From contig CAVZFQ010000018.1 of assembly GCA_963774625.1 (NCBI GenBank), forward strand, positions 186,001 to 250,000: a stretch of DNA of 64,000 nt, in the 5' to 3' direction. This DNA comes from VAXT01 sp963774625 (GTDB lineage Bacteria > Actinomycetota > Thermoleophilia > Gaiellales > Gaiellaceae). Each line of letters opens with the position of its first letter. The first letter of the stretch is position 1. Below are positions 26,571 to 34,236 of the stretch, piece by piece. The position numbers and the translations under genes are program-made. The notes beneath the pieces are model-generated. The model saw nothing but the letters and a program-made list of their open reading frames with translations, ran no database searches and was not told the DNA's origin.

Positions 26571-28241
26571 ATGGCCGAGCCGGCCCACCGCACTCGCAAC
26601 CTCGGACGCCTGACTGAGATCGCACAGGTCGCCGTCCGGCACGGCTTCGGCTACTTCTTCGAACGGCACCGCCTGACCGACCTTCTGCCCGGCCGCGGGC
26701 GCCCGGCGCTCGTCGAGGGCACGCCGTCGGAGCGCGGCCAGCACCTGCGAGAAATGCTCGACGAGCTCGGGCCGACGTTCGTCAAGTTCGGGCAGCTCCT
26801 GTCGATGCGCCCCGACGTGCTCCCGCCCGACATCATCTCCGAGCTGCGCGGCCTCCAGGACGACGTACGCCCGTTCGCCTACGAGGACGTCGAGCGCGTC
26901 ATCCAGGAAGACCTCGGTGACCCCCTCGAGCGACTGTTCGTCGAGTTCGACCGCGAGCCCATCGCCGCCGCCTCGATCGGCCAGGTTCATCGTGCCGTGC
27001 TGCCGAACGGCAAGGTCGTCGCCGTGAAGGTGCAGCGGCCCGGGGCTCCTCGCCAGATCGAAGCCGACCTGGCCCTGCTCTACCAGGCGGCGCGAATCGC
27101 GAAGGAGCGGGTACGCGCACTCGACTTCCTGGACGTTCGCGAGCTGGTCGACGAGTTCGCCCGCTCGATCCGGCTGGAGCTGGACTATCGCCAGGAGGCA
27201 CGAAACGCGGACACACTGCGCAAGAACTTCGCCGGCGACCCCCACGTGGTGGTGCCGAAGGTCTACTGGAGCTATACGCGTTCTCGGGTGCTCACGCTGG
27301 AGTTCCTCGAGGGCTTCCAGCTCGCGGACATCGACACGATGCCGTACGGGATGGAGGAGCGCCGACGCCTTGCGGAGGTCATCACCGAGGCGTGGATGAC
27401 GATGATCTTCCGACACGGCGTCTTCCACGGCGACCCGCACCCGGCGAACATTCTCGTCATGCGGCCCGACCAGATCGGCCTGGTCGACTTCGGCCTGGCG
27501 GGAAAGCTCACGGACGAGGACCTCTCGAAGGCGACGCGCCTCTTCATCGACGTCGCCAACGAGAACGTCGAGGCGCTACCGAGGCGGCTGGCCGACCTCG
27601 GCGTCCGCTACCCGAAGGAGAACGAGGACGAGTTCGTCGCCGCGCTCCAGGAGCTGTTCTATCGCTACTACGGCGCGAGCCTGGCGGAGATCGATCCGCT
27701 ACAGGTCATCCGCGAGGTGTTCTCGCTGATCTACCAGCTGAACCTGCACCTGCCGACGCGCTTCATGCTGCTCGACAAGTCGATCGCAACGCTGGGGTCG
27801 GTCGGCGTCGAGCTCTATCCGGACTTCAACGTCTTCGAGGTGGCCCGGCCGTACGCGCACAGCCTGATGGTGAGTCGTTACACGCCGCAGCGCATGTTCG
27901 CGCGCGCGCAGCGGGACAGCTGGAAGCTCGCGCAGGCCGTCAGCGATTACCCGTTCCAGATCCACGACATTCTGGAACAGGCGCGCGATGGGCAGATCGA
28001 GGTCGGCTTCGTGCACAAGGGGCTCGACGACTTCATGCACACGGTCGACGTGGCGTTCAACCGCCTGATCATTGCGCTGGTGGTCGCGGCCGGGCTCATC
28101 GGGTCGAGCCTGATCGGCGTCTTCGCGACCTCGGGGCCGGAGTTTCTCGGGCTGCATGTCGTGTCGGTGTTCGGGTTCCTGTTCGCGGGGATCATGGGGG
28201 TCTGGCTCCTGAGTGGGGTCATCAGGTCCGGGCGGCTGTGA
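26571..28241 (+). CDS. ubiB: ABC1/UbiB-family atypical kinase
   Basis: A 556-residue protein of the AarF/UbiB/ABC1 kinase family. The diagnostic KxGQ motif is present (FVKFGQLLSMRPDVLPPDI), as are the Ala-rich loop in EPIAAASIGQVH, the ATP-binding Lys (VVAVKVQRP), catalytic HGDPHPANILV and VDFGLAG. Two hydrophobic helices close the C terminus (about 500-550). UbiB proteins are ATPases or kinases linked to isoprenoid-quinone metabolism; in this context menaquinone or lipid handling is inferred. The stop overlaps the start of the protease gene (GTGA). Confidence 0.92.
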   Translation: MAEPAHRTRNLGRLTEIAQVAVRHGFGYFFERHRLTDLLPGRGRPALVEGTPSERGQHLREMLDELGPTFVKFGQLLSMRPDVLPPDIISELRGLQDDVRPFAYEDVERVIQEDLGDPLERLFVEFDREPIAAASIGQVHRAVLPNGKVVAVKVQRPGAPRQIEADLALLYQAARIAKERVRALDFLDVRELVDEFARSIRLELDYRQEARNADTLRKNFAGDPHVVVPKVYWSYTRSRVLTLEFLEGFQLADIDTMPYGMEERRRLAEVITEAWMTMIFRHGVFHGDPHPANILVMRPDQIGLVDFGLAGKLTDEDLSKATRLFIDVANENVEALPRRLADLGVRYPKENEDEFVAALQELFYRYYGASLAEIDPLQVIREVFSLIYQLNLHLPTRFMLLDKSIATLGSVGVELYPDFNVFEVARPYAHSLMVSRYTPQRMFARAQRDSWKLAQAVSDYPFQIHDILEQARDGQIEVGFVHKGLDDFMHTVDVAFNRLIIALVVAAGLIGSSLIGVFATSGPEFLGLHVVSVFGFLFAGIMGVWLLSGVIRSGRL

Positions 28242-29026
28242 GAGCGCTTCTCGCGGCTGTAGGGCTGGTCGTGATCGTCGGCGGGGCAGTAGGCATCTGG
28301 GCATACCGGGAGGAGCGCGACACGAGGCGCGCCGACGTGCAGCGCCTCGAGTTGCAGCTGAGAACCATGCGCACGAACGTGGCCAATGCGCGCCGCGACC
28401 TGCGGGGGGCCCGCCGCGAGAGCGCGTTGCTGGCGGCTCGCCTGCGAACCGTGTCGACTCGTGTGCAGCGCGCCCGTGTGAGCCTGCAGCCGCTTGCGGC
28501 CCGAATTCGCCAGAGCGTCTTCACCGTCAAGGCCGCGGATGACGAGGGCAGCGGATTCGTGGGCTGGATCGAGGGCGGGACGACCTACGTGATCACCGCG
28601 AACCACGTCGTCGGCCTCAGCGTCGACGCCGGCAAGCCGAACGTGCGGCTCCTGAAGCGTGGGCGGGTCTGGCGCGGCGTGGTCGTGAAGCTGGACGACG
28701 TCCACGACCTGGCTCTCATCCGCGTGCAGGGCCGGATTGCGCCGGCGTTGTGGCAGCGCCCGGTCTACCACCGGCCGCAGCCCGGCGCGGAGATTCTGCT
28801 CGTCGGCAGCGCGCTCGGTTACGAGGGCACGGTCAGCGCGGGCCTCGTCAGCCGGGTGCTGCGCAACGAGATCCAGACCGACGCGGCCGGGCACCCCGGG
28901 GGCTCGGGCGGGCCGGCGGTCGATCGCAACGGGAACGTGATCGGCGTGCTGGTCTCGGGCGAGGCGGAGAACCTGAACTTCCTCGCGCCGATCAGCCTCA
29001 TGTGCAAGCGCATTCGGCGCTGTTAG
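28238..29026 (+). CDS. Membrane-anchored trypsin-like serine protease
   Basis: A 262-residue protein. GTG at 28238 gives an N-terminal signal anchor (residues 2-21), then a coiled coil (about 25-88, DTRRADVQRLELQLRTMR...) and an S1-type protease domain with His in ITANHVVG, Asp in DDVHDLALI and Ser in GHPGGSGGPAVD. The catalytic triad is complete. It should act outside the membrane on misfolded or surface proteins (HtrA-like without PDZ). It is translationally coupled to the ABC1 kinase by a 4-base overlap. Confidence 0.87.
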   Translation: MRALLAAVGLVVIVGGAVGIWAYREERDTRRADVQRLELQLRTMRTNVANARRDLRGARRESALLAARLRTVSTRVQRARVSLQPLAARIRQSVFTVKAADDEGSGFVGWIEGGTTYVITANHVVGLSVDAGKPNVRLLKRGRVWRGVVVKLDDVHDLALIRVQGRIAPALWQRPVYHRPQPGAEILLVGSALGYEGTVSAGLVSRVLRNEIQTDAAGHPGGSGGPAVDRNGNVIGVLVSGEAENLNFLAPISLMCKRIRRC

Positions 29027-29116
29027 CTGCGGCCCTGACGGCTGTCGATCGTTCGGCACACACTCGCGCGAAAGGACATCTGGCGTGGGGGAGAGCGTCG
29101 CGCTAGCTTCGAGCGC

Positions 29117-29797
29117 ATGCAGAACGTGCTTCTCGCCGAGCCCGAACCGGGGACGCGGGGTTTCCTCGAGCGCCACCTACGGCAGGACGGCTTCGAGGTC
29201 GTCGAGGCGGAGAACGGCGAGGCGCTCGAGCTCCTCGAACAGAGTCAGCCCGACGTGGTGCTCGTCTCGGACGAGCTGGCGCTCGACCTCTGCGCGCGCC
29301 TCCGCGAGGGCGAGCCGGGGCGCTCGTGGGATCGCGACCTGCCCGTGATCGTCCTCGGCGGGCAGCAGGCCGACGCGGTCGACCGTGTGCGCGCCTTCGC
29401 GCGCGGGTGCGACGACTTCGTCGTGCGCCCTTTCCACTACGACGAGCTCGTGGCGCGCATCCGCGCCGTCCTGCGCCGAGCTCAGCCCGCGCCGGGCCGG
29501 GTGCTCCGGGCCGCTGCGATCGAGATCGACACGGCGACGCGACGGGTGACGGTAGGCGACGAGCGCGTGGCGCTGCCGGGCAAGGAGTACGAGCTCCTCG
29601 TCAAGCTCGCCGGCGACCCGCACCGGGTCTTCACGAAGGAGGAGCTGCTCCGTGAGGTCTGGGGCTTCCGCTCCCTGGGCCGAACGCGCACCCTGGACTC
29701 GCACGCCTCCCGGCTGCGACGGCGGCTGGCCCGGCCGGACCGGCCGCCGTTCGTCCAGAACGTGTGGGGCGTCGGCTACTGCCTGCTCGGCGATTAG
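29117..29797 (+). CDS. Atypical OmpR-type response regulator with degenerate receiver
   Basis: A 226-residue regulator. The C-terminal winged helix is intact (PGKEYELLVKLAGDPH, GRTRTLDSHASRLRRRL, VWGVGYCLLGD). In the receiver domain all hallmark positions are changed: the acidic pair is Pro-Glu (LLAEPEPG), the phospho-acceptor position is Ser51 (VVLVSDEL; Asp52 is one residue late), the switch Thr is Gly81 (VIVLGG) and the Lys is Arg104 (VVRPF). Phosphorylation by a normal kinase is therefore doubtful, and none is adjacent. Its end overlaps the convergent nucleotidyltransferase gene by 4 bases. Confidence 0.88.
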   Translation: MQNVLLAEPEPGTRGFLERHLRQDGFEVVEAENGEALELLEQSQPDVVLVSDELALDLCARLREGEPGRSWDRDLPVIVLGGQQADAVDRVRAFARGCDDFVVRPFHYDELVARIRAVLRRAQPAPGRVLRAAAIEIDTATRRVTVGDERVALPGKEYELLVKLAGDPHRVFTKEELLREVWGFRSLGRTRTLDSHASRLRRRLARPDRPPFVQNVWGVGYCLLGD

Positions 29798-30630
29798 GTT
29801 TTGGCGGACGAGTTGGCGGAGCGTTCCGTCGCATAGGCGGCAAAGGCAATCGTCTTCTCCACGCTTCCATTCCGCGGAGGGTCGCCAGGATCCCACCCGA
29901 GCGTCCGATCGTCGATGGCCTGCTGGATCAGGTCGTGCCACGCGGGGCTCAGCGCGTGCTTCGCCCACTCGAGCGAGGCCGGCTTCGAGGTCACCTCGCC
30001 GGTCTCGAGGGTGTACAGCATCCGGCATAAGGTCGTTACCGCGTAGCGCTGCGCCCATCCGATCTCGAAGTTCGTCCAGGTGAAGAGATCCGGCAGGAAG
30101 CTCTCGATCTGTGCCGGCATCTTTTTGCGAAAAACGTTCGCGGGAACTTCGGCGACAAGCTGACGTGGGTCCGGCCCGGCGAGCGTGATTCCGCGCTCGC
30201 GGAGTGTCCATCTCACGTCTTCGGTGTTGCAGTGGGTCGACCATTGCATCGTCCGCCATCCGTGGTCGATGTACAGCCACTCCTCGTCGAGCGCCGCGAG
30301 CGTCGCCAGGTCAGCCCTCGGCGCATATGACCCCTCCAACTCGTGCGGCCAGTGCCCAGGACGCGCCGGGATCTCGTCGTGGAGTTCGCGAAGCGCTCGT
30401 TCTTGCTCTGCGGTGACCCGATGCTCAGTGACAATCAGGAAGTCGCAGTCACTCCGAAGATCGCCGGCTCCGAGCGCGAACGAGCCAACTACATAGGCGC
30501 CCACAAAGTTGTTCCCGAGGATCGACGCGACGCGCGCGACGAGCTCTACCAGCAGTTCGTTCAGCTCGGGATAGTCCGTCGGCGGCGGCGTCGCTCGGCG
30601 TACTGAAGACACCATTCCATTCAACATCAC
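29794..30630 (-). CDS. Aminoglycoside-nucleotidyltransferase-like protein (AadA/DUF4111 type)
   Basis: A 278-residue protein with the nucleotidyltransferase signature GSFALGAGDLRSDCDFLIV (GS...D-x-D) and a C-terminal helical domain resembling DUF4111 of AadA/ANT(9) enzymes (WAKHALSPAWHDLIQQA). These adenylylate spectinomycin or streptomycin; distant homologues modify other substrates, so resistance is only a possibility. Two downstream ATGs (MNGMVSS...) are alternative starts. By eye the gene is somewhat less GC-rich than its neighbours, which would fit transfer. Confidence 0.78.
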   Translation of the reverse strand: MMLNGMVSSVRRATPPPTDYPELNELLVELVARVASILGNNFVGAYVVGSFALGAGDLRSDCDFLIVTEHRVTAEQERALRELHDEIPARPGHWPHELEGSYAPRADLATLAALDEEWLYIDHGWRTMQWSTHCNTEDVRWTLRERGITLAGPDPRQLVAEVPANVFRKKMPAQIESFLPDLFTWTNFEIGWAQRYAVTTLCRMLYTLETGEVTSKPASLEWAKHALSPAWHDLIQQAIDDRTLGWDPGDPPRNGSVEKTIAFAAYATERSANSSAKT

Positions 30631-30695
30631 CCCTTCGTACGTCCAGAACGTAGGGAGTCTGCTCGGGCCCGCTGGGTGACTAGCCTTGCCCCTCA

Positions 30696-30962
30696 GTGGA
30701 GTCCGCCCTCGCGATCGCAGCGGCGACCTGGGCCATCGCGATGGCTCTCGGCCCCTTGCTCCAGATGAGGAAGATCATCCAGCACAAGAGCTCGCTGACG
30801 ATCTCGGTCGGCTACTTCCTGGTGCTCTTCGTCGGCTTCCTGCTCTGGCTCGCCTACGGGATCGCCGCCGACAATCTCGCGCTGATCATCCCGAACACCG
30901 TGGCAGCGATCGTGATCGCGATCACGATCGTCGTCGCGCTGCGGTACCGGCGAGCGGGGTAG
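30696..30962 (+). CDS. SemiSWEET-family transporter
   Basis: An 88-residue protein with three hydrophobic helices (about 5-22, 36-58 and 64-83) and the PQ-loop-type helix 1 (ALGPLLQMRKIIQHKSS with SLTISVGYF following). The length and single three-helix bundle are those of bacterial SemiSWEETs, which dimerise to move sugars down their gradient. The GTG start is used. It stands alone between the nucleotidyltransferase and the SRPBCC gene, so the substrate cannot be inferred from neighbours. Confidence 0.85.
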   Translation: MESALAIAAATWAIAMALGPLLQMRKIIQHKSSLTISVGYFLVLFVGFLLWLAYGIAADNLALIIPNTVAAIVIAITIVVALRYRRAG

Positions 30963-30997
30963 AGAGGGCCCGGTCGCCCGGGCCCGCCCTTCCTAGC

Positions 30998-31462
30998 CTA
31001 GAACGCCTGCTCGTAACGCCCGAGAACGTGTACCCAGCCGTTGGCGTAATTGCTTGCGGACTCCTCGGCTTCGGCGCCGAGCACGTCCCAGCCGCGGTGC
31101 TCGAAGTCGAAGCGCGTGCCGTCGCCTTCCGGCGTGAAACGCATCTCGATCTCCGTCGGGCCGGGGGTGTCGGGGTTTACCTGCCAGGCGAGGACGACGC
31201 GAGTCGGCGGCTCCCAGGCCGTGACGTGCGCCCAGTGCGCCTCCTTGCCGTTCGTCATCCGCTCGTAGATGCGGCCGTTCGGGCCCGTCTCGAAGACAAC
31301 CGTCTCGGGGCTCCGATCGTCACCCATCATGCCCTCGACCGAATGCGTTTCGTAGGGAAACCAGTCGGCGATCCCTTCGGTGAAGATCTGGAAGGCCTTC
31401 TCGGGAGTCGCTGCGACGACGCCCGTCTTGCGGATCGTCAGATCCGTTTGCTGCACGTTCAT
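30998..31462 (-). CDS. SRPBCC (AHSA1-like) domain protein
   Basis: A 154-residue START-fold protein: KTGVVAATPEKAFQIFTEG, PNGRIYERMTNGKEAHWAHVTAWEP, FTPEGDGTRFDFEHRGWD and ASNYANGWVHVLGRYEQAF are typical of the Activator-of-Hsp90-homologue-1-like group. Such proteins bind hydrophobic ligands; the actual ligand is unknown. It is the last gene of the sigma-ogt-ArsR-SRPBCC operon and overlaps the ArsR stop by 4 bases. ArsR plus SRPBCC pairs of this kind are common in actinobacteria. Confidence 0.88.
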   Translation of the reverse strand: MNVQQTDLTIRKTGVVAATPEKAFQIFTEGIADWFPYETHSVEGMMGDDRSPETVVFETGPNGRIYERMTNGKEAHWAHVTAWEPPTRVVLAWQVNPDTPGPTEIEMRFTPEGDGTRFDFEHRGWDVLGAEAEESASNYANGWVHVLGRYEQAF

Positions 31463-31773
31463 TCCCTCTCCTCTCCGTTGCGGGCGACCGCGGACTCGAA
31501 CGAGGCGAGCGCGGTCTCCCAGAACCTGTCGAAGTAGTCGCGGACCTCGCCGAGGCCGTTTGGATCGACCCGGTAGATGCGGCGCGTGCCGTCCCGGCGC
31601 TCGGTGACGAGGCCTGCGTCCTTCAGCACACGCAGGTGCTGCGAGACGGCCGGCCGGCTGACGGGGAGCTCACCTGCGAGCTCGCCGACGGCGCGGGGGC
31701 CACCCTGCAGGAGCTCGAAGATCCGCCTTCTCGTCGGATCTCCGAGCGCGTCCATCGCACTTGCGTAAGCCAT
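31459..31773 (-). CDS. ArsR-family winged-helix repressor
   Basis: About 104 residues with the ArsR core: DALGDPTRRRIFELLQGG, AVGELAGELPVSRPAVSQHL (helix-turn-helix), LKDAGLVTERRDGTRRIYRV. The metal-binding ELCVCDL motif is absent, so it is a non-metal member of the group paired with SRPBCC genes. ATG at 31773 is taken; GTG at 31776 or ATG at 31755 are possible. A palindrome overlaps the presumed promoter (31782-31797), consistent with autorepression. Confidence 0.9.
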   Translation of the reverse strand: MAYASAMDALGDPTRRRIFELLQGGPRAVGELAGELPVSRPAVSQHLRVLKDAGLVTERRDGTRRIYRVDPNGLGEVRDYFDRFWETALASFESAVARNGEERE

Positions 31774-31781
31774 CACTAACG

Positions 31782-31797
31782 GTAAGCATAGGCTTAC
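31782..31797. promoter_or_regulatory. Palindrome upstream of arsR, candidate operator
   Basis: GTAAGC-ATAG-GCTTAC: perfect 6-base arms around 4 bases, 9 bases before the ArsR start and overlapping the end of ogt. On the minus strand it includes TATGCT, a possible -10 box whose start site would lie almost at the start codon. Confidence 0.5.
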
Positions 31798-32369
31798 TGA
31801 GACCCGTCGTCAAGCATCGCGCCCTCGAGCGTCAGAAGCTGCCGCTTGCGATCGAGCCCGCCGCCGTAGCCGACCAGGTCGCCGTTGGCGCCGACGACCC
31901 TGTGACAGGGCAGCACGATCGGGATCGGGTTGCGGTTCATGACCGTCCCGACCGCGCGGGCGGCCCGGGGACGGCCGGCGGCCTTCGCCAGTGCGCCGTA
32001 AGTCGTGAGCTGGCCGTGCGGCACCTTGGCCAGCCGGGTCAGCACCTGGCGCGTGAAGTCGGCGACGGGGGTGAGGTCGACCGCGAGCTCGAAGTCCGTG
32101 CGCTGCTCGTCGAAGTACTCGTCGAGCTGTCGCCGCACGTCGTCGAGCGGGCGCGACGCGCGCAGCACACGAGCGCCGAATGCGCGGGCCAGCCGCTCGA
32201 CCTCGCGCTCCGGCTCGGGGTCGAACGAGATCCGGCAGAGGCCTTGCCCGCTGGCGGCGACGAGCAGGGTCCCGACCGGGGTGTCGGCCAGGTCGTAGGC
32301 GACGTCCAGCAGTCCCTCGGCCGCCGCCGCGTTGCGGAACTGCTCGTCGAGGCTCGAGGAAACGGTCAT
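31794..32369 (-). CDS. ogt: Methylated-DNA--protein-cysteine methyltransferase
   Basis: A 191-residue suicide DNA-repair protein that removes O6-methyl (or larger alkyl) groups from guanine. The acceptor Cys is in IVLPCHRVVGANGDLVGYGG; the helix-turn-helix region GQLTTYGALAKAAGRPRAARAVG precedes it. The N-terminal domain (about 1-90) is of the Ogt type without an AdaA-like Cys box. It overlaps the upstream sigma-factor gene by 4 bases, so expression is tied to that factor. It is followed by the ArsR-SRPBCC pair. Confidence 0.93.
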   Translation of the reverse strand: MTVSSSLDEQFRNAAAAEGLLDVAYDLADTPVGTLLVAASGQGLCRISFDPEPEREVERLARAFGARVLRASRPLDDVRRQLDEYFDEQRTDFELAVDLTPVADFTRQVLTRLAKVPHGQLTTYGALAKAAGRPRAARAVGTVMNRNPIPIVLPCHRVVGANGDLVGYGGGLDRKRQLLTLEGAMLDDGSQ

Positions 32370-32824
32370 CGGTGCTCCTTTCGCAGCCGGCGGACTCCCG
32401 AGGAGGCGGCCTGGCGCGCTGCCACTTCGTTTGACTCGAGGACTTCGCCGATCTGGTCGTAGTCGAGGTCGTAGCCGTACCGAAGCACGACCGCGACACG
32501 CTCCTTGGGCGGGAGGTCACGCGTCAGGTCGGCGAGCTCCGCATAGGCCGGGCGGGAATCTTCTGCTGCCCATTCGGGGAGAGGGGCCTGCGGGCGACGC
32601 TTGCGCACGTCGTCGATCGCTACCCGGTGGGCGATCGTGAACACCCATGCGCGCAGGTACCTACCGTGTTGCAGGGTCGAGTAGGCGCGGAGGGCGCGGA
32701 GGAAGGTCTCCTGCCACGCGTCCTCAGCTGCCTCGCGCGGAAGCAATCCGCGGAGGTACCGGAGGATCTCCTCACGGTGCTCCTCGTAGAAGCGTTCGAA
32801 TGGCGGCAGCACGACTTCCATCAT
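32366..32824 (-). CDS. ECF-type RNA polymerase sigma factor
   Basis: About 152 residues from ATG 32824; an ORF start 90 bases upstream gives an Arg-rich leader and was not used. Region 2 (YEEHREEILRYLRGLLP, DAWQETFLRALRAY, RAWVFTIAHRVAIDDVR) and region 4 (RDLPPKERVAVVLRYGYDLD, EVLESNEVAARQAASSGVRRL) are present; regions 1 and 3 are absent. No anti-sigma gene is next to it. The 4-base overlap with ogt implies control of an alkylation-repair operon, as seen for sigma-ogt pairs in other actinobacteria. Confidence 0.9.
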   Translation of the reverse strand: MMEVVLPPFERFYEEHREEILRYLRGLLPREAAEDAWQETFLRALRAYSTLQHGRYLRAWVFTIAHRVAIDDVRKRRPQAPLPEWAAEDSRPAYAELADLTRDLPPKERVAVVLRYGYDLDYDQIGEVLESNEVAARQAASSGVRRLRKEHR

Positions 32825-32868
32825 CTTCTGTAACGGGACAGACGGCTGAGGTGTGAGACTGCCCGGCC

Positions 32869-33673
32869 ATGCGCGCCGCAGTCGTCGGGCACGTCGAGTG
32901 GGTTCGGTTCGCACAGGTCGAGCGTGTGCCGAGCCCGGGGGAGATCATCCGTGCGCGCGAAAGCTGGCTCGAGCCGGCGGGAGGCGGAGCCGTCGCAGCC
33001 GTCCGCCTACGCGAGCTGGCCGGGCGCTGCGACTTCCTGACCGCGATCGGGAACGACGAGCCCGGCCCCCTGGCCGTCGACCGCCTGCGGGCACTCGGCC
33101 TGACCGTCCATGCCGGCACGCGGGACGAGCCACACCGGCAGGCTTTCACGTTTCTCTCGGACGACGGGGAGCGGACGATCACACTGCTCGGCCCGAAGCT
33201 CGTCCCGTACCGCAGTGACCCGCTTCCGTGGGATGACCTGTCGGAGATCGATGCCGTCTACTTCACGGGCGGCGATCCGGACGCGCTCCGCGCGGCGCGG
33301 CAGGCCCGGGTGCTCGTCGCGACGGCCCGTGAGCTCCCCACGCTGCAGGAGGCCGGAGTGGAACTGGACGCGCTCGTGCACAGCGGCACCGACCTCGCCG
33401 AGCGCTACGAACCGGGTCAGCTCGAGCCGGCACCGAAGCTCGTGGTCACGACGATGGGGCGCGAGGGAGGGCGAGTTCGTCGCCGGCGAGCGCGAGGGAA
33501 CCTATGCGGCGGCAGAGCTGCCAGGCGCCGTCGCCGACGCCTACGGCGCGGGCGATTCCTTCGCAGCCGGGCTCGCCTTTGCCCTCGCCCGCGGCGACAG
33601 CGTCGAGGAGGCACTGGCCTTTGCATCCGGGTGTGGCGCTAAAGCCATGACGATCAGGGGCGCCTACGGCTGA
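32869..33673 (+). CDS. PfkB-family carbohydrate kinase (interrupted by a +1 frameshift)
   Basis: A ribokinase-like kinase spread over two frames. Frame 1 has AVVGHVEWVRFAQVERVPSPG and GGGAVAAVRLRELAG; after the G-run at 33479-33481 the second frame gives GEFVAGEREGTYAAAEL and the catalytic signature DAYGAGDSFAAGLAFALARG. Dropping one G restores TMGREGGEFVAG. The total of about 267 residues is short but acceptable for the family. Substrate is unknown (sugar or nucleoside). It is divergent from the sigma factor, with 44 bases between starts. Confidence 0.85.
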
Positions 33674-33696
33674 CGACGAAAAGCCGTGCCTAAGCA

Positions 33697-33724
33697 CCCG
33701 TGCCTGGCACGTGCCAGGCACGGG
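33697..33724. repeat. 28-bp perfect palindrome with GTGCCTGGCAC core
   Basis: 14-base arms (CCCGTGCCTGGCAC / GTGCCAGGCACGGG) with no spacer, between the PfkB gene and the mraZ control region. A GTGC-CTAA-GCAC mini-hairpin (33686-33697) abuts it. It shares its core with the sites at 14.06 and 37.34 kb. It could insulate the dcw cluster from upstream transcription, but has no U-run. Confidence 0.6.
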
Positions 33725-33747
33725 AAATGGGGCGCAAGAGTTGCGCT

Positions 33748-33781
33748 GTGGGGAATCGTGGTTTAAAGTGGGGCGAAGTGG
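33748..33781 (+). promoter_or_regulatory. MraZ boxes: four GTGG repeats at an exact 10-bp period
   Basis: GTGG occurs at 33748, 33758, 33768 and 33778 (two as GTGGGG), each exactly one helical turn apart. In E. coli, MraZ represses its own cluster by binding TGGGN repeats spaced at 10-bp intervals, and other bacteria use similar GTGG direct repeats. The array ends 20 bases before the mraZ start, so it overlaps the expected promoter. Confidence 0.75.
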
Positions 33782-33787
33782 TATACA
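33782..33787 (+). promoter_or_regulatory. Possible -10 box for the dcw cluster (TATACA)
   Basis: TATACA lies immediately after the last GTGG box and 14 bases before the mraZ ATG. A start site about 7 bases on would leave a leader of under 10 bases, which agrees with the lack of a clear Shine-Dalgarno before mraZ. No convincing -35 is seen apart from the GTGG array. Confidence 0.35.
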
Positions 33788-33801
33788 CGTCAGGCCCTTA
33801 A

Positions 33802-34236
33802 ATGCTTCTCGGCGAGTACGAGCACACACTCGATGACAAAAACCGCATCACCCTCCCGGCGAAATTCAGAGCGGCGTTCGCGGCAGGGGTCGTCGTCACG
33901 CGCGGTATGGACGGCTGCCTGTACGCCTACCGCCAGGAGGACTGGGACAAGCTCGTCGACAGCCGTCTGGCCGGGCTCGACCCACTCAGCCAGGAAGGCC
34001 GCAGGATGTCGCGGTTCTTCTTCTCCGGCGCGGCCGAGGCCGAGCTCGACAAGCAGGGGCGCGTGATGATTCCCGCCGCCCTCATCGAGCACGCAGGGCT
34101 GGGGCGGAACGTGGTCGTTGCCGGGGTCAGGGACCACCTGGAGCTCTGGGACGGCGCCGCCTGGCGCAAAGAGATGAAAGAGGTAGAAGGGAGCGCAGAA
34201 GATGTTGCCGAACGTCTTGCAACCAAACGAGACTGA
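33802..34236 (+). CDS. mraZ: Cluster regulator MraZ
   Basis: A 144-residue protein with two AbrB-like swapped-hairpin domains: LLGEYEHTLDDKNRITLPAKFR (first, shortened here to the key part) and AELDKQGRVMIPAALIEHAG (second). MraZ forms a ring that binds repeats upstream of its own gene and represses the division/cell-wall cluster. The four GTGG boxes upstream are its likely target. The 3' end overlaps rsmH by 35 bases. Confidence 0.95.
   Translation: MLLGEYEHTLDDKNRITLPAKFRAAFAAGVVVTRGMDGCLYAYRQEDWDKLVDSRLAGLDPLSQEGRRMSRFFFSGAAEAELDKQGRVMIPAALIEHAGLGRNVVVAGVRDHLELWDGAAWRKEMKEVEGSAEDVAERLATKRD

Noticed and set aside
25827..27440. 537-residue minus-strand ORF opposite secDF and ubiB
   Set aside because: No recognisable domain; it is antisense to two well-conserved genes.
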